NCBI RefSeq assembly: GCF_001025195.1
Contig: NZ_AP012325.1
Location: 1,426,001 to 1,490,000 of the forward strand
DNA: 64,000 bases
Direction: 5' to 3'
Source of the DNA: Bifidobacterium catenulatum DSM 16992 = JCM 1194 = LMG 11043
Lineage (GTDB): Bacteria; Actinomycetota; Actinomycetes; Actinomycetales; Bifidobacteriaceae
Part shown: positions 55,869 through 64,000 of the stretch, piece after piece
How positions within the stretch are numbered: the stretch's first letter is position 1
Layout of the letters: each line of letters starts with the position of its first letter
Program-made: the position numbers and the translations under genes
Notes under the pieces: generated by a model
Database searches by the model: none
What the model saw: only the letters and a program-made list of their open reading frames with translations
Told to the model about the DNA's origin: nothing

Positions 55869-56660
55869 CTACTTTTTGACGCCGCCGAAACGACGGTCGC
55901 GGTGAATGTAGTGGTCGATCGAACGCCATAGCACGTCTCGACCGCAATCGGGGAACAGTTCCGGCACGAAATCAAGTTCGGCATATGCTGCTTCCCACGG
56001 CAGGAAGTTCGACGTGCGCTGTTCGCCGGAAGTACGAATCACCAAATCGCAATCAGGGATATCGGGATTGTACAGGTGTTCGGCAATCATTTTTTCCGTT
56101 ACGCGATCGCCGGAGATCTTTCCGTCACGCACTTCTTTTGCGATTGCCGCGCAAGCATCCGCGATTTCGGCACGTCCGCCGTAATTCAGGCAGAACACCA
56201 CGTCGATGATCGTGTTGTTTTTGGTACGTTCCTGTGCTTTTTCCAATTCGTCGATAACGGATTTCCATAGTTTCGGACGGCGGCCAGACCAGCGCACACG
56301 CACGCCCCACTCGTTCATCTGCTCCACACGACGGTGGATAATGTCACGCGAGAAGCCCATCAGGAAGCGCACTTCCTGCGGGCTGCGTTTCCAATTCTCA
56401 GTGGAGAACGTATACAGCGACAGGTAGCGCACACCGGCTTCGATGGCACCTGCGATGGTGTCGAACACCACCGGTTCGGCAGCCTGATGCCCGTCGGTGC
56501 GAATCAGCCCACGCTGCTGCGCCCAACGACCATTGCCGTCCATAATCACGCCGATATGGCGCGGAACCTTGTTCTTCGGAAAATCAGGAATAATCGACGG
56601 GTCAGAAAATGGTGCCGCCGGAATGTCAAGGGACTTGTAATCCACGTTCTCAAAAGCCAT
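55869..56660 (-). CDS. uppS: Isoprenyl transferase (undecaprenyl diphosphate synthase family)
   Basis: cis-Prenyltransferase that makes the long lipid carrier diphosphate for wall synthesis. 263 residues: HIGVIMDGNGRWAQQRG with catalytic Asp near 35-50, LYTFSTENWKR, NYGGRAEI, RTSGEQRTSNFLPWEAAYAE, and the usual C-terminal HYIHRDRRFGG. ATG 56660 is preferred (MAFENVDYK); the longer frame runs into recO. It is five bases after the recO stop. Confidence 0.95.
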   Translation of the reverse strand: MAFENVDYKSLDIPAAPFSDPSIIPDFPKNKVPRHIGVIMDGNGRWAQQRGLIRTDGHQAAEPVVFDTIAGAIEAGVRYLSLYTFSTENWKRSPQEVRFLMGFSRDIIHRRVEQMNEWGVRVRWSGRRPKLWKSVIDELEKAQERTKNNTIIDVVFCLNYGGRAEIADACAAIAKEVRDGKISGDRVTEKMIAEHLYNPDIPDCDLVIRTSGEQRTSNFLPWEAAYAELDFVPELFPDCGRDVLWRSIDHYIHRDRRFGGVKK

Positions 56661-56665
56661 ACCCG

Positions 56666-57394
56666 CTAATCTAGCAAGCGCATGGAACGAATCGGACGTT
56701 CCAAATAGTATTCGCCCCATTTTTCCACCATTTGGCGGGTTTCCGAAAACAACGCCGTGCCGTCCAGCTCTCCCCAATCGCCATCTACAAGCGCCTGCAA
56801 CTGGCAGATCGCATTCCACGAAACGTCAAACGATTCACGAATATGATCGGTCGAACACATCAGTCCGCCCGCGGAAATCGAGAAAAACCATGTACGATCA
56901 GCAGAAATCGGATCCCCGCACACCACGCAGGCACGCAAACGCGGCGTCCAACCAGCGATCGCAAGAGCACGCATCACGTAGGAATCGCCAATCACAGCAG
57001 CCTCATGCGCATGCTTGGAAAGAGCATTCAATGCTCCCAACACCAGCCGATACTGCGCCACGGAACGCTCATGCTCCGTCACCACCAGCTTGTCAGCGGT
57101 TTCGCAAATCACATTCGCTGCGGTATACGCCTTGAAATCGGTGCAGATGCCTCTCGCATACGCCGACACCGACTCGGCTTGGGAAATCACATCAAGCGAA
57201 CGTCCCTCCGCAATAAGCAACGAGACACGCATGAAAGGCTCCAAACGACCTCCGAAACGCGATTTGGTTCGGCGCACGCCTTTGGCGACGGCACGGATTT
57301 TGCCATGGTCGCGTGTCAGCAAAGTGACGATACGATCAGCTTCGCCAAGTTTGACGGTGCGCAAGACCACGCCCTCGTCCTGATACAACGGCAT
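56666..57394 (-). CDS. recO: DNA repair protein RecO
   Basis: Recombination mediator that helps RecA load on SSB-coated DNA. 242 residues: an OB-fold at 1-80 (YQDEGVVLRTVKLGEADRIVTLLTRDHGKI), and a helical domain with zinc-site type cysteines (ACVVCGDP and LMCSTDH). Its linkage to uppS is common in actinobacteria. ATG 57394 follows GGAGATGTG. Confidence 0.94.
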   Translation of the reverse strand: MPLYQDEGVVLRTVKLGEADRIVTLLTRDHGKIRAVAKGVRRTKSRFGGRLEPFMRVSLLIAEGRSLDVISQAESVSAYARGICTDFKAYTAANVICETADKLVVTEHERSVAQYRLVLGALNALSKHAHEAAVIGDSYVMRALAIAGWTPRLRACVVCGDPISADRTWFFSISAGGLMCSTDHIRESFDVSWNAICQLQALVDGDWGELDGTALFSETRQMVEKWGEYYLERPIRSMRLLD

Positions 57395-57484
57395 TCACAC
57401 ATCTCCTTCGCCTCGCCTTGTTTTCCCAACGGAACTATCTATACTTTCCGCACATTCTCGCGCCAGCCGCACTCTCCCGCGATA

Positions 57485-59197
57485 TCAGTAAATAAACAAT
57501 CCCCAGAACGCGAATACCAACAGCACATACAGCATGGTGACCGCCGTAATCCAAAACATCACACGTCCGAATCGCGTCGACGCGAGCACCGGCTGGCGAC
57601 CACTCACAATCGCGCCTATAACCCCCTTACGCGGTGGCCATTGTGCAAGACCACGATTCGTCGCCTCCTCGATAAGACGCATGAACACGCGGGACCACGC
57701 CCACACCACAACAACGCACACCATTTGGATAACCGGCCAACTCCAATACATCATGCCTGGATTCTCGGCGGGAGCGCCACCCCACGCTAGCTTGACCACG
57801 CCCATAACCACTTCGCCCAATCCTGCACCAAACAGCACAAAAGTGGCCATGGTGGCAACGGCAAGCGTAATCAACGCGTTTTTGAACACAGGTCTCAGCC
57901 CCAACACATATCGACGTCGATGCGCACGCGCCCAAATCTTACGTACGAATACAATCAACCACAGTACGCCGATCACCAGTAGCAACAGCACCATGCTGGC
58001 ATGCAACACCACCAGATAGATGGTCAGCCCACTATTCGCCCGCAATTCCGATGGAACCGCGATCGACTGGTACAGGTTGGTGCCGGCTACACGTTCGCTG
58101 GTCTGTTCCAGTCCTTGCGTGGTACCGACGGCCCAACTGATCACATCATCCACGTAGGCATCGGCGAACGGAGTGCCGTTGTTGGACTCGTCGCCGAGCC
58201 GGAGCACATGGTTGGCGATCGGATATGTGCGCACGGTCACGTCCCAATTGCCCGCCTTATGCGCCATATCGATGATTTTCTCCGTGCCTTCCACCTGCGC
58301 TGTCATCACATCTTTGGTGCCGTACGCCACAAGCGTGGGAATGGAATAGGCTTGAGGATTCAACGTGTCGAGGTCGAGATTGGTCAGGCCGAACAATTCC
58401 GCATCGATGTTGAACGCGCGACGCACAATGGACTGGTATCCATCATGCGCTCCGACCAGCGCGAAATCCTGCGCTGCAAGGAATCCCAACGAATATCGTG
58501 GCGAATACACCATTGGGCTCAACAGCACTTGGAACGCCACATCAGGATCTCGCCCAAGCAGGTATGAGGAAATCCATGTGCTTTCGGAAGTCGCGTAAAT
58601 GCCAACATTCGAAGCGTCAACGTTGTCGAAATCACGCAACATGTTGATGACCTGATCGTAGATGGCTGCGGAGCCTGGATAGTCACGAGTCGCATCGTTG
58701 GTGGACCACACCGGCTTGTCAGGCACGGCCGTCACGAAACCCGCGGATGAGAGCGCAAGCGCCATGTCTCCGAAGGAGTTGTCGCATGTGCCATAGCCTG
58801 CTCCATGCATGAACACCACGCCAGGCCGACTATTTCCTGCGCCTTTCGGCTCACGGATCAGCACTTTGATATGTTGGATTTCACCAGTTGACGGTTGTTT
58901 GGCATCGATGGTGACATATCGTTGCGTCACTTCGTAATCACCTTGTTCGGCAGGGGTTTTGCCCGAAGGATTGTCGAAGGTCACGGACGTGTCGGAAGCC
59001 AACGTTTCGATGGTTTGCCCGGTCGGCTCGTAATTCCATGATGATGCCGTCAGATTGGATACCGATACCAGAATGCCCAACAATATGATAAAAATGGGCA
59101 GACTGACCATCAGTCGTTTGCTTCTCGTCCACTGGCTGGATTGGATTTCCCCGCTGGACATGACTGACTGACGTTCCTGATCTGACACGCCGTTCAT
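57485..59197 (-). CDS. Membrane-bound alpha/beta-hydrolase of unknown substrate
   Basis: A 570-residue protein. An N-terminal membrane helix (about 30-50 from the chosen start) leads to an extracytoplasmic alpha/beta-hydrolase domain: PGVVFMHGAGYG oxyanion region, nucleophile elbow IYATSESTW with Ser in a GxSxG-like but non-canonical TSES context, YGTKD for the acid and IANHVLRL for the His. Four or five further membrane helices occupy the C-terminal third (VVLHASMVLLLLVIGVLWLI and on). Closest in layout to acyl peptidase or esterase-type enzymes fused to a membrane domain. ATG 59197 or 59161. No function assigned. Confidence 0.75.
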   Translation of the reverse strand: MNGVSDQERQSVMSSGEIQSSQWTRSKRLMVSLPIFIILLGILVSVSNLTASSWNYEPTGQTIETLASDTSVTFDNPSGKTPAEQGDYEVTQRYVTIDAKQPSTGEIQHIKVLIREPKGAGNSRPGVVFMHGAGYGTCDNSFGDMALALSSAGFVTAVPDKPVWSTNDATRDYPGSAAIYDQVINMLRDFDNVDASNVGIYATSESTWISSYLLGRDPDVAFQVLLSPMVYSPRYSLGFLAAQDFALVGAHDGYQSIVRRAFNIDAELFGLTNLDLDTLNPQAYSIPTLVAYGTKDVMTAQVEGTEKIIDMAHKAGNWDVTVRTYPIANHVLRLGDESNNGTPFADAYVDDVISWAVGTTQGLEQTSERVAGTNLYQSIAVPSELRANSGLTIYLVVLHASMVLLLLVIGVLWLIVFVRKIWARAHRRRYVLGLRPVFKNALITLAVATMATFVLFGAGLGEVVMGVVKLAWGGAPAENPGMMYWSWPVIQMVCVVVVWAWSRVFMRLIEEATNRGLAQWPPRKGVIGAIVSGRQPVLASTRFGRVMFWITAVTMLYVLLVFAFWGLFIY

Positions 59198-59244
59198 TGT
59201 ACCGGCCCCAGCTGAAATGACAATCAACAGCCAGCGAAAATCAG

Positions 59245-59279
59245 CAGGCGGTCGATCACAATCTGTAATCGACCGCCTG
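59245..59279 (-). terminator. Terminator downstream of ispG
   Basis: CAGGCGGTCGAT (59245-59256) and its complement (59268-59279) form a 12-bp stem 27 bases past the ispG stop. Confidence 0.75.
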
Positions 59280-59305
59280 TAACCAACGAATCAGCACTCA
59301 ACGAA

Positions 59306-60502
59306 TCAGCAATTACCCTGTGTCACCGGCACCACTACAGGGCCGGTGGCATTGACTGGCACTTGCCCGTCCGCTTCCATCTGTGCGGCAATTTCCTGCG
59401 CTTTGGCCAGCAACGTTTCCACAATCTGATCTTCGGGAACGGTCTGAATAACCTTGCCCTTGATGAAAATCTGCCCCTTGCCGTTGCCGGATGCCACACC
59501 CAGATCGGCTTCGCGTGCCTCACCTGGACCGTTCACGATACAACCCATCACGGCCACACGAATCGGCGCGGTCACGTCCTTCAATCCTTCGGTCACGGCA
59601 TTAGCCAGCTGAATCACGTCAACCTGGGAACGGCCGCAGCTCGGGCAGGATATAATATCAAACTTACGCGGGCGCAATCCCATGTATTCCAGCAGTTTGC
59701 AGCCGACTTTCACTTCTTCGACGGGCGGTGCGGACAGTGAAACACGAATCGTATCTCCAATACCTTCAGCCAGCAGCGCACCAAATGCAAGACAGCTTTT
59801 GATCGTACCCTGCCATGCGGGACCCGCCTCGGTAACGCCGAGATGCAGCGGCCAATCGCCTTTGGACGCGAGCAGACGGTACGTCTCCACCATAGTGATC
59901 ACATCATGATGTTTGACGGAAATCTTGAAATCATGGAAGCCGACGTCTTCAAACATGCGCGCTTCCTTCATGGCAGACGCAACCAACGCTTCCGGCGTCG
60001 GGCCGCCATATTTCGCATACAGTTCCTTATCGAGCGAGCCCGCGTTCACGCCGATGCGTAACGAAATGCCCGCATCAGTGGCGGCCTTGCAGATGGAGGG
60101 ACCAACCTCATCGAATTTGCGAATGTTGCCCGGATTCACGCGCACCGCGGCACAGCCCGCATCAATAGCCTGAAACACGTATTTGCTTTGAAAATGAATA
60201 TCGGCGATTACCGGAATCGGCGATTTCTTCACGATTTCCGGCAGTGCGTCGGCATCATCCTGGCTTGGCACGGCCACGCGCACGATGTCGCATCCGGCTG
60301 CGGTCAGTTCGGCGATCTGCTGCAATGTTGCGGGCACATTGGCGGTCAGCGTGTTGGTCATGGATTGCACCGAAATTGGGGCTCCCCCACCTACCGGTAC
60401 CGGTCCGACCATGATGCGGTGGGACTTGCGGCGCGGATGCAATGGGCTTTCGCTGATGGCTGCCTCACCGGTTTTACGGAACGGCTTTTCGATTTCTGGC
60501 AT
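59306..60502 (-). CDS. ispG: 4-hydroxy-3-methylbut-2-en-1-yl diphosphate synthase
   Basis: Iron-sulfur enzyme of the MEP isoprenoid route. 398 residues: [10 protein letters not shown] near the start, [30 protein letters not shown], and the [4Fe-4S] ligands in [12 protein letters not shown] and [10 protein letters not shown]. Paired with dxr just upstream, with an 87-base gap that holds a hairpin. Confidence 0.97.
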   Translation of the reverse strand: MPEIEKPFRKTGEAAISESPLHPRRKSHRIMVGPVPVGGGAPISVQSMTNTLTANVPATLQQIAELTAAGCDIVRVAVPSQDDADALPEIVKKSPIPVIADIHFQSKYVFQAIDAGCAAVRVNPGNIRKFDEVGPSICKAATDAGISLRIGVNAGSLDKELYAKYGGPTPEALVASAMKEARMFEDVGFHDFKISVKHHDVITMVETYRLLASKGDWPLHLGVTEAGPAWQGTIKSCLAFGALLAEGIGDTIRVSLSAPPVEEVKVGCKLLEYMGLRPRKFDIISCPSCGRSQVDVIQLANAVTEGLKDVTAPIRVAVMGCIVNGPGEAREADLGVASGNGKGQIFIKGKVIQTVPEDQIVETLLAKAQEIAAQMEADGQVPVNATGPVVVPVTQGNC

Positions 60503-60522
60503 ACGTCAAATCCTTGCAATAA

Positions 60523-60548
60523 CAAGGCTCCCAACACAGGGAGCCTTG
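60523..60548 (-). terminator. Hairpin between dxr and ispG
   Basis: CAAGGCTCCC (60523-60532) and GGGAGCCTTG (60539-60548) form a perfect 10-bp stem with a six-base loop, and T-rich bases follow on the minus strand. It may end dxr or attenuate ispG. Confidence 0.7.
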
Positions 60549-60589
60549 TGTCACTCACGTTTCGTCTGTTTGTCTTGTTTCGTTTTCCG

Positions 60590-61768
60590 TTACTTGTTTA
60601 TCAGGTTGTCGGCACGATGGCGAGCTTCCAGCTCGAGTTGGCTCATTTCCTCCACGGAAGCGAAGAGCGGATTGCCACGCAGCTCCGCGTCCATTTCGTC
60701 CAACACTTCTCTGACGGTATCGACGATGCCGAGATATGGCAGACGATGTTCAAGGAAGGCATGGACAGCCTGCTCGTTGGCAGCGTTCAACACGGCCGTA
60801 TGCTTTTCGGAAGCTTCCAGGCAGTGTCGAGCCAAGCTCACCGCGGGGAACGCCTCATCGTCGAGCGGTTCGAACGTCCAAGTCGCGGCTTTTGTCCAAT
60901 CGCATGCCACCGCGATATTGCCAAGTCGTTCCGGAGCGGACAGTCCAAGCGCGATCGGCAGGCGCATATCAGGCGGCGAAGCCTGCGCAATGGTGGCACC
61001 GTCGCGGAATTCCACCATGGAGTGCACGATAGACTGCGGATGCACGGTCACGTCAATGCGGCTCGGAGGCATGTCGAACAGACGACTCGCCTCAATGACT
61101 TCAAGTCCCTTGTTCATCAGTGTGGACGAGTTGATGGTCACCACCGGACCCATATTCCAAGTGGGGTGGTTCAACGCCTGTTCCGGTGTGATATCGGTCA
61201 TCTGCTCGCGTTTCCAACCGCGGAACGGCCCGCCCGAAGCGGTGACAACCAGCTTCGACACTTCACCGTGCGTGCCTGAACGCAACGACTGCCAGATGGC
61301 GGAATGTTCGGAATCGACCGGATTGATCTGCTGGGCACGCACTTGCGCGTCGAACAGCAAATGCCCACCGGCCACTACGGATTCCTTGTTGGCGAGTGCC
61401 AACTGCGATCCTGCCTGCAGCGCCGCGATGGAAGGTTCAAGTCCAATGGATCCGGTGATGCCGTTCAATACCACGTCGGCTCCGGATCCGGCCATGGCGA
61501 CCACAGCCTCTGGTCCGGCTGTGATTTCCACATTGCCTGCGCCGGCTTGTTCTAATGCCTCACGTAGTGCTTTTGCCGCACTTTCTTTGAAAACAGCGAC
61601 TTTTGAGACATGGAATCGTGCCGCCTGCTGGGCCAGAAGTTCCACGTGGGAGCCACCTGCGGCAAGTCCGACCACGTCGAAGCGGTCAAGATGGCGGGAG
61701 ATGACGTCAAGGCCTTGGGTGCCGATGGATCCGGTGGATCCGAGAATGACTACGGTTGAGGTTTGCAT
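60590..61768 (-). CDS. dxr: 1-deoxy-D-xylulose 5-phosphate reductoisomerase
   Basis: NADPH-dependent second step of the MEP route. 392 residues: VILGSTGSIGTQGLDVI at the N-terminus, ANKESVVAGG, VDSEHSAIWQ, TASGGPF, and HPTWNMGPVVTINSSTLMNKGLE, all DXR hallmarks including metal ligands. The gene for the DivIVA-repeat protein lies upstream on the same strand, 90 bases away with a hairpin between. Confidence 0.97.
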   Translation of the reverse strand: MQTSTVVILGSTGSIGTQGLDVISRHLDRFDVVGLAAGGSHVELLAQQAARFHVSKVAVFKESAAKALREALEQAGAGNVEITAGPEAVVAMAGSGADVVLNGITGSIGLEPSIAALQAGSQLALANKESVVAGGHLLFDAQVRAQQINPVDSEHSAIWQSLRSGTHGEVSKLVVTASGGPFRGWKREQMTDITPEQALNHPTWNMGPVVTINSSTLMNKGLEVIEASRLFDMPPSRIDVTVHPQSIVHSMVEFRDGATIAQASPPDMRLPIALGLSAPERLGNIAVACDWTKAATWTFEPLDDEAFPAVSLARHCLEASEKHTAVLNAANEQAVHAFLEHRLPYLGIVDTVREVLDEMDAELRGNPLFASVEEMSQLELEARHRADNLINK

Positions 61769-61818
61769 GGGTTATGCGTGTGCTCCGTATTATTTTTGTT
61801 TGCTCATGTGAACGTGAA

Positions 61819-61846
61819 AACAGGCTGACGGTCACGCCAGCCTGTT
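61819..61846 (-). terminator. Hairpin between the DivIVA-repeat gene and dxr
   Basis: AACAGGCTG (61819-61827) and CAGCCTGTT (61838-61846) form a 9-bp stem after the upstream gene. Confidence 0.65.
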
Positions 61847-61858
61847 CAATGCGATTGC

Positions 61859-63424
61859 TTAGTCAAAAGAGGGGAACGACAGGTCGGGAATGTCGACATC
61901 CAGATTGCTGTTGGTCGGTCCGAACATCGGATTGGTTGCCGGCTTGGTTTCGTTCTTCTTCTCTTCCACTGTCGGCTTCGCCGATTCAACGGGAGTTGCC
62001 GTTGTCGAGTGATCTGCGGAGGTTGCTGGTTCCGGTGTGAAGGAGGGCGGGACGGTCGGCAAGGTTCCGAGATTGATCGATTCGGTATTAACCTGCGGAA
62101 GGTTCGGCGTCGACAGGCTTGGCATGCGCGGGGTAAACGTGTCTTCGACCGGATTGGGAGCGTCGATGTTCTGAGCCATCTGCGCCAAGGCAGCCAACGA
62201 AGAATCAGGAGCGATGTTGATGCCGTGAGACTCTTCTGGCTGATGCACGACCGGAGTGTCTGGAATCACAGGAGCCGCAGGCGCGGACGGAGCATCATAG
62301 CTCGGCGTGTCATCATCGGAAAGCGGATTGAACGCTTCGGTTTCCGTTCCTGCGGAAGATGGCTCCTCGGCAACCGCATTGGACGCTTTGAACAGGTGTG
62401 CCAACGACTGTTCCGGAGCTGCTGGAGCAACCGGAGCAGCCTGAGGTTCCGGCGTTACAGGAGCTGCCGGAGTTACCGGAGCCGGCGGGGTGCTGATGGT
62501 TGGCTGGAACACAGGCGGAACCACAGGAGCATGCGTCGGCGCAGCGGTCTGCGCGGCCGGAATGCTCACCGGGGACGTTGCAGGCGTGGTAAAAATTTCA
62601 CGTTCCGCCTTATTCAAAGCGTCGAAGGAGTCAGTGCTGTTTTGAACCTGAGCGGGCTGCGCAATAGGTTCTGCGGAAACGGCTGGAACGGCGAATAGCG
62701 GCGAGACCACCTGCGTCTCTTGGGATGCCAGACTGGTTGCGGACGGATTTACTGCGGCCATCGCGCTTTCGGAGGGCTCGCCCACGAAGTCGGCCACACG
62801 CGCATAGGATTCGAGTCTGGTCAGCAGCTGCACGCATTCGTTCAGGTAATAATCCACCTGACGCTCGTCATAGCCGCGCTTGCCCTTGCGTTGGGTGAAG
62901 ATCACATTCGCCACGGTCTGGGAGTTCAGATCGACGAGCTTCTCGGCATCGTCTTCCGACACTTCCTCCACGCCGAGTTCGCCAGCGGCCTTCGTCAGGC
63001 ACTGATCGACGATGCGATCCACCTGCTTGCGGTCATAGCTCGGGTCTTTGCCTTCTCCCGGCTTGAAACGTTCGCCGTGCTCACGTTTGGAGTGAGCGTC
63101 AAGCTGACTGAACAGGGTTTCGGTCTGTGCCTTCCACGCCACGCGTCCATGCTGCGAAATCTCCCATGTGGTCTGCTTATCTACCACGGCACGCTCCAGC
63201 CGGGCAAGGGCCGCGTCTACCTGAGCGATCACGTAACCGCCCTTGACCAAATCGAAAGAAACATTTTGAATATCATGCTGGGTGAGTTGCGCTCCCTCAC
63301 CTTCGTATAGCATGTGCGCACGCTCAAGAAAAGCGTCCACCTGTTCGGAATCGTACCCCCACTTGCGCTTCGAAGTACGAGCGACCCCCGATGCGTTTCT
63401 CTCGGATTCAGGTTCCTGCGCCAT
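61859..63424 (-). CDS. DivIVA-domain-repeat protein with Pro-rich tail
   Basis: A 521-residue protein with no membrane segment. The first 215 residues contain four copies of a (G/S)Yxxx QVDxxL-type motif: KWGYDSEQVDAFLERA, GGYVIAQVDAALARLE, PSYDRKQVDRIVDQ and RGYDERQVDYYLNE. This is the short DivIVA-domain helix motif seen in actinobacterial proteins tied to polar growth or division. From about 230 it is Pro/Ala/Ser/Thr-rich and probably disordered, ending in a conserved-looking DVDIPDLSFPSFD. The last part recalls the acidic partner-binding tail of FtsZ, an inference only. Function unknown. Confidence 0.8.
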   Translation of the reverse strand: MAQEPESERNASGVARTSKRKWGYDSEQVDAFLERAHMLYEGEGAQLTQHDIQNVSFDLVKGGYVIAQVDAALARLERAVVDKQTTWEISQHGRVAWKAQTETLFSQLDAHSKREHGERFKPGEGKDPSYDRKQVDRIVDQCLTKAAGELGVEEVSEDDAEKLVDLNSQTVANVIFTQRKGKRGYDERQVDYYLNECVQLLTRLESYARVADFVGEPSESAMAAVNPSATSLASQETQVVSPLFAVPAVSAEPIAQPAQVQNSTDSFDALNKAEREIFTTPATSPVSIPAAQTAAPTHAPVVPPVFQPTISTPPAPVTPAAPVTPEPQAAPVAPAAPEQSLAHLFKASNAVAEEPSSAGTETEAFNPLSDDDTPSYDAPSAPAAPVIPDTPVVHQPEESHGINIAPDSSLAALAQMAQNIDAPNPVEDTFTPRMPSLSTPNLPQVNTESINLGTLPTVPPSFTPEPATSADHSTTATPVESAKPTVEEKKNETKPATNPMFGPTNSNLDVDIPDLSFPSFD

Positions 63425-63633
63425 TGGCTATCGACCTCCTACTGCACTACTCAACGCAACTACTTTACGTGATTGATTCGACGCTTGCCTTTTTCGTGTA
63501 GAAAAATCAGTGAATCGACACTCAAATCGCACCGTTTTTTTCACGCATGCTCCATGGGAGGAACCTCTTACCTGGCAACGCGACACACGTTGAGACTGTC
63601 GCTGGCAACGAATACTGTACAGTAGAGCTTTGC

Positions 63634-63707
63634 GGGCGATTAGCTCAGTTGGTTAGAGCGCCACCTTTACACGGTGGATGTCAGGGGTTCGAGTCCCTTA
63701 TCGCCCA
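63634..63707 (+). tRNA. tRNA-Val (anticodon UAC)
   Basis: Cloverleaf: acceptor GGGCGAT/ATCGCCC, D-arm GCTC...GAGC, anticodon stem CCACC/GGTGG with loop TTTACAC (anticodon TAC), T-arm with GGTTCGAGTCC. 74 bases, discriminator A; the CCA end is not fully encoded. TACTGT at about 63613 is a likely -10. No other tRNA is adjacent. Confidence 0.97.
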
Positions 63708-63889
63708 CCTTTTGTTTCCGCAGAAGATAAGCCGTTCCGGCTCTTCTGATATTCCCAATTGTCTCGCGTGCACGTCAGCAAAGTCATGACTTTTGTCAAG
63801 GTTTTGCCAAAGCCTCCGTCAACGCTTACCAATTCAATATAGACAATTTCATGGAAACATCTTCTTCGACCGCTTTCGCAAGTAAAAAA

Positions 63890-63917
63890 GGCTTGGAATC
63901 GTGTGATTCCAAGCCTT
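63890..63917 (-). terminator. Terminator near the right edge
   Basis: AGGCTTGGAATC (63890-63901) and GATTCCAAGCCT (63906-63917) form a 12-bp stem with a GTGT loop. On the minus strand a T6 run follows, so it terminates the gene that enters from the right edge. Confidence 0.85.
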
Positions 63918-63973
63918 TATATGAGCGCCCGACCTTGGCCATGCATGCCGCGAGGCGGGCAAAACGAATACGA

Positions 63974-64000
63974 TCAGCGGCCTTTACCGAATGCGCGCAG
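63974..64000 (-). CDS. C-terminal end of an unidentified gene entering from the right
   Basis: On the minus strand the last eight codons read LRAFGKGR and a stop at 63974-63976. A strong terminator lies 57 bases downstream, supporting a real gene end. Too short to name. The 266 bases between the tRNA and this gene hold nothing else apart from that terminator. Confidence 0.4.
   Translation of the reverse strand: MRAFGKGR

Overview
The window is a chromosomal segment of a high-GC Gram-positive bacterium, almost certainly a Bifidobacterium, possibly of the adolescentis group (an inference from protein character and gene order; no search was run). Pointers are the mraZ-led division/wall cluster, the ftsZ-sepF-yggT-divIVA-lspA block, the hisD-C-B-orf-H-A run ending beside a type I glutamine synthetase, an L-lactate dehydrogenase, and a LacI/symporter/GH32 sucrose locus. 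Almost everything is housekeeping; no prophage, insertion sequence or CRISPR array was seen.

Layout. 1-8632 (minus strand): division and cell wall cluster mraZ-rsmH-ftsL-ftsI-(degenerate murE-like)-murF-mraY-murD, with murD running off the left edge and four 10-bp-phased MraZ-type boxes in front of mraZ. 8889-12378 (plus): HelD/HelR-like helicase and serA. 12564-14042: nrdR, a LysM gene remnant, three SOS boxes and lexA. 14157-18028 (minus): CDF metal exporter, L-lactate dehydrogenase, HflX. 18154-22862 (plus): a methyltransferase overlapping HrpA. 22971-24655: a decayed MFS transporter overlapped by an apparently leaderless gene for an anchored extracellular protein. 24763-31813 (minus): glnA and the his operon. 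31919-43919 (minus): dnaE, a pseudouridine synthase, lspA, a DivIVA with hendecad tandem repeats, yggT, sepF, ftsZ, dusB, glyS. 44218-47399 (plus): TPP riboswitch, thiM, thiE, thiD and a thiamine-binding protein. 47497-51869 (plus): sucrose regulator, symporter and fructosidase. 52141-55809 (plus): ABC permease and NMT1/THI5-like binding protein, each behind a structured leader, then a nucleoside hydrolase with unusual insertions. 55869-63424 (minus): uppS, recO, a membrane alpha/beta hydrolase, ispG, dxr and a second DivIVA-repeat protein. 63634: tRNA-Val(UAC).

How the genes fit together. Peptidoglycan precursor synthesis (murF, mraY, murD), septation (ftsL, ftsI, ftsZ, sepF), polar growth (divIVA) and the polyprenyl carrier route (dxr, ispG, uppS) are all present. 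The thi genes make a salvage-type pathway: thiazole and pyrimidine kinases plus ThiE, with no thiC or thiG in view. The sucrose genes form a locally regulated import and hydrolysis unit.

The best candidates for something undescribed are the leader RNA at about 53120-53308, whose nested helices and crossing complementarity suggest a pseudoknotted cis-regulatory RNA, and a second ribosome-site-sequestering leader in front of the partner permease. The transporter shows no adjacent ATPase. The ATPase-dead MurE relic and the repeat-rich DivIVA are the next most interesting items.
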